Shown here in pieces: positions 53,969-63,994 of a DNA stretch of 64,000 bases. This stretch comes from Bryopsis sp. KO-2023 (lineage: Eukaryota; Chlorophyta; Ulvophyceae; Bryopsidales; Bryopsidaceae), in the NCBI GenBank assembly GCA_030272585.1, contig BSYQ01000007.1, positions 4,096,001 through 4,160,000 on the forward strand. Direction: 5' to 3'. The position numbers and the translations under genes are program-made. The stretch's first letter is position 1. Each line of letters opens with the position of its first letter. A model generated the notes under the pieces. The model did no database searches. It saw nothing but the letters and a program-made list of their open reading frames with translations, and was not told the DNA's origin.

Positions 53969-55954
53969 ATGTGGAGGCGCAAGGTACCCTTGAGTTCGCT
54001 TTCATCCATTTCAATCCGCACCGTGTCGATCGTCTTAGGTGCGCCGCCATCAAGTCAATGGTTTGCTCGTGTTTTGTTTTTGGCAGGAGTTGGTGCTGGC
54101 GCTCTGTCAAATGAAAGTCAGCCCTAACAAGCAGCAAAACATAGCGACAGCAGAAAAGGCCGTTAAGGTGAGAGGATTCGCATGCATGCATCCCATGAAA
54201 GCTGATCTCTGATGAGATTGCATGCATGCATGCATCAGTGCAATGATTTCAACGCCAAGAAAAAAAAGCTGGATAGATGTCGACATGGACAATTTTTGAT
54301 GTGCATTGGTCTGACTGACGGACAGAAAAAAAAAACATTTGCTGGATGAAGGGAGCATCCCTATGATTTCAATTTTCAGGTGGCAGCTAAGAACAGAGCA
54401 GATGTTGTGGTTCTACCGGAGAGGTGGAATTGGTGGCCTGCGAAAAACTCAAATTCCGATCTGGCGAGTTTTGCAGAACCCATTCCCAGCCCAAGTGAAG
54501 AATGCTCTTTTCCCACCCAATCACCATCCATACAGGCAATGAGTAGCATTTCCCAAAAGCATGGGGTTGCACTAATTGGGGGCTCCATCCTGGAGAAGGA
54601 TAGGGAAAAGATTTACAACACATGCTGTGTCTTTTCTCCGAATGGACGCCTTATGGGAAAACACAGGTTGGGCAGAAAAGCAGCTTTCATTTGTCAGCAT
54701 CTGGTGAAAAGAATCTTCTTCTGCATATTTCTGTAGCTCATCCTGTTTTTTTTTTCCCTTTTGGATTTTTTTTGTTTTTTTTATTTCTGTTGTAAGGAAG
54801 GTTCATCTTTTCGACATCGACATCCCTGGTAAAATCACTTTCCGAGAATCGGACACTCTGTCGCCTGGCGGTGGATTGACCTCGGTGGAGCTGGCTGACG
54901 TGAAAATCGGTCTGGGGATTTGCTACGATATCAGATTCCCTGAAATGGCAATGCTCTATGCACGGGAGGGAGCACAAATGCTCATCTACCCAGGTAACCA
55001 TCTTGCTTTCCCAAACCAAGTCTTCACGGCGTAAGGGTGAATTTTTCATTTCCGAACGAATTTCTGGAACAGAGACGATTTTTTTTCTGCACCAATCAAG
55101 GGGGTGGTGACTTTCACTTTCACTTGAACCATGTACAGCTGTTGGAAGAGAGTGTTTGTGTATATTCCCCATTTTGTAGGAGGATTTCCGATGAGCACAG
55201 GTGCATTGCATTGGGAACTCTTGCTCAGAGCCCGTGCTTTAGATAATCAAGTTTTTGTGGCGGGCTGCTCAAGATCTGTCAATCCAGAGCTCGATCGACA
55301 GGTTAGGAGAAGAAAGTGCGAAAACAGCACATCCTATTTTCGATTTGGAAATTTTGGAAGGATGTTTGCAATGGCCCAATGCTTTCTGCATGATCCAAGG
55401 CATTTTGCTTCTTATTTGTGGGGGGAATATCCATTCTCCGTGCTCTTTTCAGTTTATCATGTCTGTATTTATTTGTGTGGTTCTGGACATCTGCGAGCTT
55501 TCGGGCCGATTCACGCAGCAAAGCAACACTGTTATTTTTAGACATGCATCCCTCAAGCATTGTGGGACCACGTATCCTTTCTCAAACGTTTCTTTTTCCC
55601 CAAGCATTTCATGACTTTTTATCTTCAAACGAAGCCCAGCAACAGAAAAGAAAATTCCAGCACATCTTTTTTTCCCTCCAAATACCTACGGTTTTCTATT
55701 CTTGCATTTAATTTTCATTTCCCAAGCTTTCTTGCTATTGTTGCTTTTCGCTGGGAATAAAAAGTTTCATCTTTATGCAGGCCTGGGGCCACTCCGCCAT
55801 TGTTGGACCTTCGGGTGAAATTCTAGCACAGTGCCTGGATGAAGAGGCAACAATTTTGACCAAAATCAGCACCGAAAAACTTGAAGCCATGCGTGCCTCA
55901 AGTCCCATCCAAGAGCAAAGGCGATCAGATTTGTACGAATTGAAGGGAAAATAG
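53969..55954 (+). CDS. nitrilase-family omega-amidase-like protein, paralogue 2
   Basis: Exons 54087-54167, 54380-54666, 54797-54993, 55180-55301 and 55781-55954 join in phase. A tiny first exon 53969-53983 (ATG TGG AGG CGC AAG, donor GTACCC) is proposed only because it fits the phase; with it the protein has 291 residues. The triad is intact: Glu in [10 protein letters not shown], Lys in [10 protein letters not shown] and Cys in [12 protein letters not shown]. It lacks the leader seen in paralogue 1, so it may be cytosolic. The region after the catalytic Glu differs strongly ([10 protein letters not shown] instead of NCPYSND), which may mean altered substrate choice. Intron positions match paralogue 1. 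Two donors are GTTGGG and GTTAGG, weaker than usual here. Exon 4 is almost identical to paralogue 1, unlike the other exons. Confidence 0.83.
54740..54995 (+). repeat. gene-conversion tract, copy 2 (in nitrilase paralogue 2)
   Basis: Counterpart of 48123-48377, covering the T-rich 3' part of intron 3, exon 4 and the first two donor bases. Outside this stretch the two introns share no visible similarity. Confidence 0.85.
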
Positions 55955-56721
55955 AGAAATATCAACACACCTGGGGGCATGGCGTTTGCCTCCACAGTCT
56001 GGTCAGCCACGATAGATGGATGTGCGCGATGAAAATTCAATGCAAAATTTTCATCACCTCCAGGCTTCCAGAACGACCAGAATAGTTGAGAGTAGATTTT
56101 GCACTGTGTGATTTCCTGCTGGCGATGTCACGTTCTCTTCCAAATCTCAATATCCCACATTGCAATGCGGACTCGGTTGATGATTCAACCATAAACCAGT
56201 ATTCATTTTATCCATGAGAGCTTCTCTCACAAGCCACAATCAAGTTTCCTTCCTGCCGTTTCAGTGCGGCCCGCACATTGATGGTGGGCGTTACGTTAGG
56301 GTCCTGCTGCTCACCGCCATGCAGGAATCCTGTGTGCCCTGAACCGAATTCTGATTTTCCGTCGGCGCTGATTTCCCTTTCTCAATGACTTGCGAGCATC
56401 GCCCACATGGTGGGTGCGATGGATGAAAACTGTACCCGTTCGAAAGCGCTCTGTGTTTTCGGAGTTCGTTCTCAAGCTTTCTGACGGCGTCCTCCATTCC
56501 ATGCAGATTCGGTGTCAGCAGCCAGCAACTCCTTTCCCTTTCCATGAGAATGGAAACCAGCAGTGTGAAGTCCGAAAATAGCGTGTCTTCTTCCCACTCG
56601 CGTTCTCGTCGCGCTCACGTTTGGCTGCGACTATGTCAGTCAAGCTGCGAAGCCGTCCAGCGGCGAGTTTGGTCGAAACGAACGGAAATAGTTCTCCAAA
56701 ACAGATACTGGGGGCTCGACA
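55955..56721. other. spacer before the secreted Cys-rich gene
   Basis: No gene was recognised. Open frames on both strands lack conserved features. It probably contains the 3' flank of nitrilase paralogue 2 and the promoter of the next gene. Confidence 0.4.
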
Positions 56722-57904
56722 ATGGGAAGTTTTACCTTACTGTACGTCACGGCGTGCCTGGCTCTGCTTCTGCACTCTTCGACGGCTGTCTGCCTCAAGA
56801 AGAAACCAAAGAAGGATTTTGGTAGAAAAAACAACACACACAACCTGATTTTCCTTGCAAGTAGTTTTCGTGCAAGATCTGCAGTTCCATACAACAGCGC
56901 AACAAACCTGTCTGATTTCTTGATTTCACTGCAGATAAACTGCTTGACGCATGCGAAACGAAAGGCAGGGCGGCGGGGAACATCGCGTTCCGGGCGGCGT
57001 GTTTGGAGTTGACGTCCAAGTGCCCAGTGCCGAAGCTGATTGCTAAGGTTGCCGCAGAACGTCTCAATCCCGAAGGTGGGTCGCTGCAGTATTGTATTCG
57101 ATTTGGGTAGCCCTTCCTCGTTAGTTGTGCTTTCTTTCTCCAGACGTTCCCCCGGGCCGTTCCAAAACGATAAAGTTGCGTGACTGTTCAGCGCCACAAA
57201 GCCTTCATTATTTGAAATCGAAGAATTCACAGAGACAGATTTTAGACATCGTGGTTGTCTTGAAACGGTTGGAGGGTTCACTGGAAAATTGAACATTGAT
57301 TTTGGCTATTTGTGTTTCTTTATTGAGTGTTTTTTTTTTGTTCCTCAAGGCTCCCTTACCACTTGGGTTCAACTTGTAACCCCTCAGGTTTTTTTTCCTT
57401 TAGTTCTCATCAATACAAATCAACAAAACGATGCTCCTGTGATTATTCTTTGCAGACCTCTTCGATGGGGTGGTGGAAAGGACATGCAGGAAGCTATTCG
57501 TTCTGGAATGCAAGAATAGGGCCACAGCAAAAGCCCTGGATACGGAGCCCGATTGCGCTCTGCTGTTGAGAAAAGGGCCGAGAGTCCCAGTGGAAAAATG
57601 CGAAGATGCAGATGATGCCCTATCCATTTTCAACAAAAGCTTGACCAGTATTTGTTCCGAAGAAGAAAAAGCAACCCGCGGTGCAGGATTCAGAAATACG
57701 GAGGATGGGGAGGAGGAGGAGGACCCCTGCAAATGCTCCAAAGATGGTTTGAGCGATTGCGTCGATACAGGGAGCAAGGGTTGCAAAAGGCATCTCAAAA
57801 AGTTTGGCGATTTGGATAGATTCTGTTATGTCGAGGGTGGAGCTGCATGCGCAGAAGGCACTGCGTCCGAATCGTTTCCTGGGGCGTTTTGGAGGCTCTG
57901 TTGA
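56722..57904 (+). CDS. secreted cysteine-rich protein of unknown function
   Basis: Three exons, 56722-56821, 56935-57075 and 57456-57904, join in phase 1 (donors GTAGAA and GTGGGT) to 229 residues. The N-terminus is a signal peptide (LLYVTACLALLLHSS). The mature chain is hydrophilic, with about 15 Cys spread through it, and no transmembrane segment. Visible pieces are LLDACETKG, ACLELTSKCPVP, ERTCRKLFVLECKN, an acidic stretch EDGEEEED, then CKCSKDGLSDCVDTGSKGC. The Cys spacing suggests a disulphide-stabilised extracellular domain, possibly two related halves. I do not recognise the family. The next signal-peptide gene lies 1.5 kb downstream on the same strand. Confidence 0.78.
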
Positions 57905-58848
57905 AAAATATCGAAGTTAGGTTATTTCTTTTAAACTCTCAAGTTATCATTCCAGCATGCGGGTGGGTTTGTGATATTTGTGATGAGAATTTTGGACATG
58001 TTTACGGTAAATTTTGATATTCAGGATAGGGTGCCATATGTGGCATGGTGGCGGTTGCTGGCTGAGGTTAAATTGAATTTGGTCAGTTTAAATTGTCTTT
58101 TCTCTTCATTTTTTTTTTTTTTTGAAGGGGGGAGGGGGGTACAAGTACAAATGACCAGGCAACAGGTGATCTGTCAAATGTTTTAAAGGTGATTTTCTTG
58201 GGTTGTAAGAAAAGGCTCTGACTGACATGTCTCCGTGATTTCCCCCCATCCCAGTCCACCACCACTGGACTGCTGCTGCCACATGTACAAAGGGGATGTG
58301 CTTTTCAGAAATGGTCGGTTTCCCCCTGGCATAGAAGTGCCCTGCCCTTCAATCTTGTGAATGATCATTGGCAAAGAATGGGTGTGCAGTGGCTGGCCAG
58401 TTGGAGGGGATGAAATCACACGGGTTGTGGATCCAAACAAAAAATTTCATTAAAGAAAATATGGAAAGACAGAAATTGGATGGCTAAAGAAAAGAAAAAC
58501 CACACATCGCGGGGTGCGTGGCCTGGTCGCTTGGAGAAGAGGTGCTCGGTTGCTGGTGCAAGCACTAACGAGAAATAAAAAAAGGAAAGAGTGTGGGTTC
58601 GATTCCCTGCTATTTCATTCGGCGTGCCAACGGGCTGAAACAACGCCATTGATTCAGGCATGTTTTGAAAAGGTGGTGTTTTGTGGGTTGAACGCGGGAG
58701 AGAGAGGGGGGGGGATTGCTCCGGCATGCGTTACGGTTTCGGAAGAAGGAAACGAAACGAAAGACTGCCCTTTTTTGAGAGGTCAGACGAACGCAGTTCG
58801 ATTCCAGCGGCTGCCTGTGGTTCTACGGCATCCGTCAGCCTCAAAGAT
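57905..58848. other. spacer containing a tRNA-like promoter pair
   Basis: No protein gene is supported. Around 58518-58606 an A-box-like stretch (TGGCCTGGTCGCTTGGA) is followed about 70 bases later by a B-box-like GGGTTCGATTCCC. The flanks do not pair as acceptor or full T stems, so it is not a tRNA gene; a tRNA-derived SINE fragment is possible. A T run lies at 58109-58123. Confidence 0.35.
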
Positions 58849-59007
58849 ATGACAAGGCGGAATTTTCCACAAGATCAACCCATCAATCAATCATCGTTGG
58901 GCAGTATGAAGGTGGGGCGGCTTTGGAATCCGCTCAACTACCTCGGAAGACGGCACTGGTTGAACGCACAGATCCAAAAGCCTGCCTTCAAAGAAGTCGT
59001 CCAGTGA
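58849..59007 (+). CDS. possible small protein or first exon
   Basis: An open frame of 52 residues begins MTRRNFPQDQP and ends GRRHWLNAQIQKPAFKEVVQ. It is basic, not low-complexity, and has a natural stop. A donor-like GTGAGG overlaps the stop region, so it might instead be a first exon. No homologue comes to mind. It sits 356 bases upstream of the type I membrane protein gene. Confidence 0.3.
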   Translation: MTRRNFPQDQPINQSSLGSMKVGRLWNPLNYLGRRHWLNAQIQKPAFKEVVQ

Positions 59008-59362
59008 GGTATATCTCCGTTTTATCCCCTCTCGTCGCCTTCCACTCGCTCAAAACTCACGTATGCAAACGCATCTTCCTTGTTGCTCAAGCAATACATA
59101 CTTGATCCGTGCATTCATTTCAACTGTGCGCTTGTCTGAGTGGCGCTTGAGGCGGCGGACGTATCGGTTTTGCGACTGAGATACTCTCGTCCGTTGATCA
59201 ACAGCCCGGATGCCTCCAGGCTTTCGGTCGAAAAAATCTGTGTCAGAACTTGTGCCGAAGCACAGAAGCAATCTTTTTTTTTTGCTTTCTTGGGTATGCT
59301 TTTTTTTGGCGTAAAGAACGCAGGGTCGACGCTTGGAATGCGTTGGTGCAGGTCCGGACAAG

Positions 59363-61603
59363 ATGAGGATCTCGATCGCGGTTGGGTTGCTGTCATTGGC
59401 ATTGTTTGCCCAAGGTGCGTGGGGGGTCATCGCGTTTTTTTTTTTCATGTGGAGTTGATCGTGTTTTTCGATGTGCAGCAGGTAGCGGACCATGTCGATC
59501 GAAAATAGGGTGCCCTTGGTTTTAAAAATAGAAGGGTGGTAATTTTCTGAGTTTACATAAACCAACATTCCACAATTGTTTGAAGTGTGATGTTTAGTTT
59601 TGGTGTTTTATTTTCGGGGTATACGCAGTTCATGCTGAGGATTGGAACGACCTGGAGGATGCCGAAATCACGCTGGAGAAGGATGACTGCAAATACCATA
59701 AAATCGACGGAAAAAGATCGGACATCAGGGTCGAGGTCGACATCTCGGACAACGATTCCTGCAATGCTACCAGTCTTTCGTAAGAATTTCCATCCTTTTT
59801 TCCGTTTCATGTCATTTCGCCCTTTTTTTCAACTTTTTCTTTTAAAATTGGGTTCGGCCATCAAAAGATCTAAAATGTCATCACCCATGCTGTCGGTGCT
59901 ATATTTTTTTTGTTCAGTTTTTTTTTTTTTGCTGGGAGGAAAACACACTGTTGATGGTGATTGAAGCTTTTTTTACATGTGTGTGTGTGTAACTGTTCTG
60001 TTTTCTTTTTTTTTTTACTCCAGGGTTTCTTCCTCTTTCGTTTTTGAAGGAGAATGTTTCGTAAAGAATACAACAGAAGGCGTACATGAATGTCTGGAGC
60101 CGGGACCTTTCGGATTGTTCGAGCGGAGTATCTGCACCAACGTACAGCTCAACAATAATACCCTCGTGTTTATTACACTCTCAGCTAATCACTGCTAATC
60201 ATTAATCATTATTTAAATTAGCCGAAGGGACATTCCATTAAAAAAATGGGCGGTGTGGACTCCGCTTGTTCCGGAGGATATGCAGGATTTGTTTAAATCC
60301 ATCCTTGGTGCTTTTCAGTTTTGAAATTTTCGGGATGAGTGTTATCTTACCATTCGTTTGCACTGTCGGTTATGATGCAGCTCGATAAGATTGACATGCA
60401 GCCTTTCACACCCGATGAGGCCGATGGCGACACCCAAACCGTCAATGGTGGGGACTTATCATAATCAACCTCCCAAGCTAGTTTTTTCTTGCTTTATTTT
60501 TTTTTTTTTTCCGAATGAGTCGAATAAGAAGAAAAACTTCGTCCCCCTTACATGATTTGTATCGCCTCCAATGGCCGAATCTAGAAATAGATCGTTGCAT
60601 CCCTTCTTTCTTTCTGTTTCGTGCATCCCCAGCAACGATTTGATGGTGGGGTCGATTGATACATTGCCATGCACAGCGGTTAGGTATTTGTGGGATATCT
60701 TGTTTGTTTTTGTTTGTTTTTTTCTGATCGATCGCTTCCTGCTGGTAAATCCGTGGTGTAGGAGCAATCTGTTTCGGCAGCAGCTCCTACTTCCTGGTTT
60801 TCAAGTCGACCTGCGAGACTCCGATGAAACTGAAGCTGGAGGTGTGATCGGCCAAATCACTCAATCAACCATCTCCAAGCAGTTGTTTTCTGGGTTTTTT
60901 TTGTTTTGTTTTGTTTTGTTTTTTCGAAAAAACTTGAAGAAATTTGAAGTTGGAGGAGCAATTTCACAAACCTTGATTTTTGTTTTTGGATCGGTGGCAG
61001 GTCGACAACAAGAGCTTGTCCAACAAGAACGAGAAGAAATGCGACAAGCAGGAAAACTACAGAGCTGCTGTGGAGGCACTCGTCAGGCGATTCCTGTGGT
61101 TGTTCATCTTGGTCGGTGTTATTGTGATTGTGCTCATCATTATCGGTGTCGTCCTCTGCGTGTGCTGCTGTGCTTGCTGCTGTCGTGCGTGCAAGGTAAT
61201 GAAACTGGAATGGAAAGCCACATCAAATCCGTCGAAAAAAATAAAGGGGAAAAAAAAGGGGGGAGGATGTACTTTTTCGGAGAATATTGAAAACTAGAAA
61301 AAATCAATGTTTCTTCTTTGAAAGAGTTATCCTATCAAGAAGTAAGAAAGAAATCGAGGCATCTCGTTGGAAAGAGTTTTTCCTATTGCCTTTTTCATAA
61401 TTTTTGTCAGTCAATGTGTCTTTTCGATATCATCAAAAGTGGCAATAAAACTGAGCGAAAAAAGCATGACCTGAACGGCTCTTTTTTTCTTTGTTGTCTT
61501 GTTTTCAAAACAACACCAGAAAAAACAACCCACCGTCATCGTTCAACAGCAAACACCTCCTGCCACGGAGCCGCTCATCCCAGATGATGGTCCTAAGGTC
61601 TAG
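59363..61603 (+). CDS. type I membrane glycoprotein-like protein with Cys-rich juxtamembrane segment
   Basis: Eight exons join in phase: 59363-59414, 59629-59779, 60024-60165, 60222-60290, 60381-60447, 60762-60841, 61001-61195 and 61520-61603 (279 residues). Residues 1-20 form a signal peptide (VGLLSLALFAQVHA). The ectodomain of about 197 residues is acidic, has about 10 Cys, and has N-glycosylation sequons NAT, NTT and NNT. A hydrophobic helix at about 218-240 (FLWLFILVGVIVIVLIII) runs into VCCCACCCRACK, a Cys cluster at the inner face that could be palmitoylated. The 30-residue tail has QPTVIVQQQTPPATEPLIP. The exon 3 donor (CTC/GTGTTT) and exon 4 donor (GTTTAA) are the least certain. No known receptor domain is recognised. 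AATAAA follows the stop by about 50 bases. Confidence 0.75.
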
Positions 61604-63091
61604 GATCATTCCGAGAAATTTCGTTCGGTGCTGATGCTGTTTATTCCACCGAATAAACGAGAGCATATCCTTTTTTTTTGTCGCATTGTCTTACCCTTTT
61701 TTGTTGTTGTATTGTCTTACCCTTTTTTTTGTCGTATATTCTTAACCTTTTTTTTTGGGGGGGGGTCGTATCTTCGTAGTTTTTTTTTATGTCCTTAGTA
61801 TTTGACCTCAGTTCGAGAAATTTGACCTTTGTTCGAGAAATCATCGACCCCTCTTTTGTGTTTCATGCTGTTGGTGCATTCCACAGACTTTTCGACGATA
61901 AGTGATAAAAATTATTCATTTATCACTGTAGCTGAAAAGCTTCCGAGGAAAAAAAGGAAAAAAACACACACACATCCAACAAATGGATTACATAATGGAT
62001 GGTTAGTATGCTTTGTCAGCGGGTTTTTGCTTTTCACGTACATATACATATATTTATGCGCTGGGTGGAAATGTTTGAAAACTGTGGCTGGTTGTCGAGG
62101 TGTATGGATTTATGGTTCTCGTCAAGAAAGGGGGGGGGGGGGAGATTGTAGTGTCCGCTCGATTATTGATTCTTCATTATTGATTGTTGAGCTAATATGA
62201 ATGTAAGAGGATGCCTTTTTCTGACTATGAACCTCGTGATGTGTTGGCCCAACCACCAACATTCACAACAAAACCAATATATTTGTTTATCTGAATTGTG
62301 CAATACAAATGCCAAGAATCAACCGAAAAGCCTTAAAAAAGAGGAAAAGAGAGACCCCTGCTCCTATTTTGTTTGGATGGGGTGGGCTGGCATGAATTCG
62401 TTCATCCAATTATCAACTTTGGATTTCATGTCGTGGATTGAGGAGACCAAACCAAAGCAAAAATTACAAGGCTTGGTGTTTATATAGCATTTACTTAGTG
62501 TGGTTGGTTTTGATTTTTGTGGAAACTCGATTGATTTCTTGGATGTGGCCTAGGCCTTACAAACTGTTGATGGTGTTCCTTGGTTGAGACTCAGTCGGGG
62601 ACAGTTCGACCCGACTTCTTACGAAAGTCTAGGAAACCATGTTGTGAACCAATCGCTTTTACACGAAGAGTTATCCAAAGTATCACGGTCTTTCCTTATA
62701 TGTTCCCCTAGTTTCTGTCAGGTATGCGAAACGCCATATGCGATCCACTAATTCGATCGCGTACAATCAACACAAACTTTGGGTGAATGTGGCCTTTTTG
62801 TGGCCCCAAATCATCTTGTAATAAAACGTTTTGGCTCTTTTGTGGCCCCCAAATTTGCCATTATGATTTTTTGGGGGCCAAAATGAGCCAAAAAAAAATA
62901 CACTGATTCGCTATCCCCCAAAAAAATATGATTTTACAAAAAAAAAATAAAACTAATTACCATCGCAGAGTGACATCAGCTGACTGTGCCACCACTCCAA
63001 ATTTAGCTGTCCAACGCGCGCGCCGAAACCGAATAACGGACGTTGGGTGGCGAGCAGCGGAGACAGAAACGCGGACGACAGAGAGCTGAAG
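61604..63091. other. intergenic region with an imperfect hairpin
   Basis: No supported gene. Near 61660-61790 a T-rich motif of the form TTGTCGTATTCTTACCCTTTTTT is repeated three to four times in degenerate form. The rest is of mixed complexity, with an inverted repeat at 62829-62894 (separate entry). Confidence 0.45.
62829..62894. repeat. imperfect inverted repeat
   Basis: The left arm GGCTCTTTTGTGGCCCCC (within 62833-62850) pairs imperfectly with the right arm GGGGGCCAAAATGAGCC (62873-62889), flanked by TTTT and AAAA. A related GTGGCCTTTTTGTGGCCCC lies just to the left at about 62787. This could be a small MITE remnant; no target duplication is evident. Confidence 0.5.
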
Positions 63092-63994
63092 ATGGCCGCC
63101 GTGTCAAGTCGAGGAGGGACGTTCTTGGGCATAGGTAGCATGAGCAGACCGGACGTTCTCGCAGACATCCCTTGAAGTGCCCTTGATTGGAATCCCAAAA
63201 ACCACCGCTAACCGTCAGAAACCGTCGTCCTGTCAATGTTACGAAAACAAAATCAAAAGCACCGGAACAAGAGTGCTGCATGTTTCTCTGTCAGGCAACT
63301 TCTGTCTGCCCAAGTTTTGGATTCCATTATTTTTCCCAACCTCCAGTGTTTGGAGATATTTCCAATTAAAAAAGGAAATGCAAAAATGGGTAGAAAAAGC
63401 AACTATTGGAGGATATAACAAAATAGCCTACTTTCCCCTTCTTTAAAAAAGCTAAAATATATTTTCAATCTATGAATGGTGGTGGGTTTTTTTTGTTGTT
63501 TTTTTCTGTAGATCAATCTACTTTTTCCCTCGAATGTCCAACCATCGATCGGCTACTATATATATATATATATTTTCTGCTTTTCTTCCTTTTTTTTCTG
63601 GGTGTTTTTTTTGGAAGCACCTATCCAACATGGGAGAAAAAACAAATTGCATGTTGTTGTTGTTTTTTTTTCTGCTTTTTTCCTTATTTTTTTCCCTCTT
63701 TTCTTTGAAAAGACCCATCCAACTTGGGGGAAGGACTCAGCGACAGCATATCTTGCGTGTCGACCAACGAAAGCGAGAGTGACGATGCCAGCCTGGAGGA
63801 GTACGATTCTTGCGACGAAGGAATGCCAGCTTACCCTCCTTCCACGGCCAGCACCTCTTGCACTTATGTAGATGCCTTGGATTGGCACGAAATCGTTGAG
63901 TTCCGACCCTCCGGCCAAAGCGATGCAATTGAAGGAGTCCAAAGGGGGACACATCGATACGGTCTTGAATTGCCCACTTTCGATGCAACCCTCG
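63092..63994 (+). CDS. 5' part of a gene running off the right edge; Ser/Asp/Glu-rich N-terminal region
   Basis: Exon 1 (63092-63134) encodes MAAVSSRGGTFLGI and a first base, with donor GTAGCA. Exon 2 (63713-63994) starts after CTTTGAAAAG and joins in phase 1, giving a codon for Asp, then PSNLGEGLSDSISCVSTNE and an acidic Ser-rich stretch (DDASLEEYDSCDEG). It ends with ALDWHEIVEFRPSG and a clean donor GTGAGC six bases from the window end. No domain is visible in the 108 residues present. The Ser-rich acidic style recalls the lead of the kinase at 12.6 kb, but there is no real alignment. Exon 1 is supported by phase and a good start context only. Confidence 0.55.

Noticed and set aside
58503-58612. 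tRNA gene
   Set aside because: The B box is good, but only three T-stem pairs form and the acceptor ends do not pair. Kept only as a possible SINE-like remnant.
62953-63198. 81-codon minus-strand frame antisense to the right-edge gene's first exon
   Set aside because: It looks protein-like but has no domain; the plus-strand exon there has a good start, donor and phase match to the next exon.
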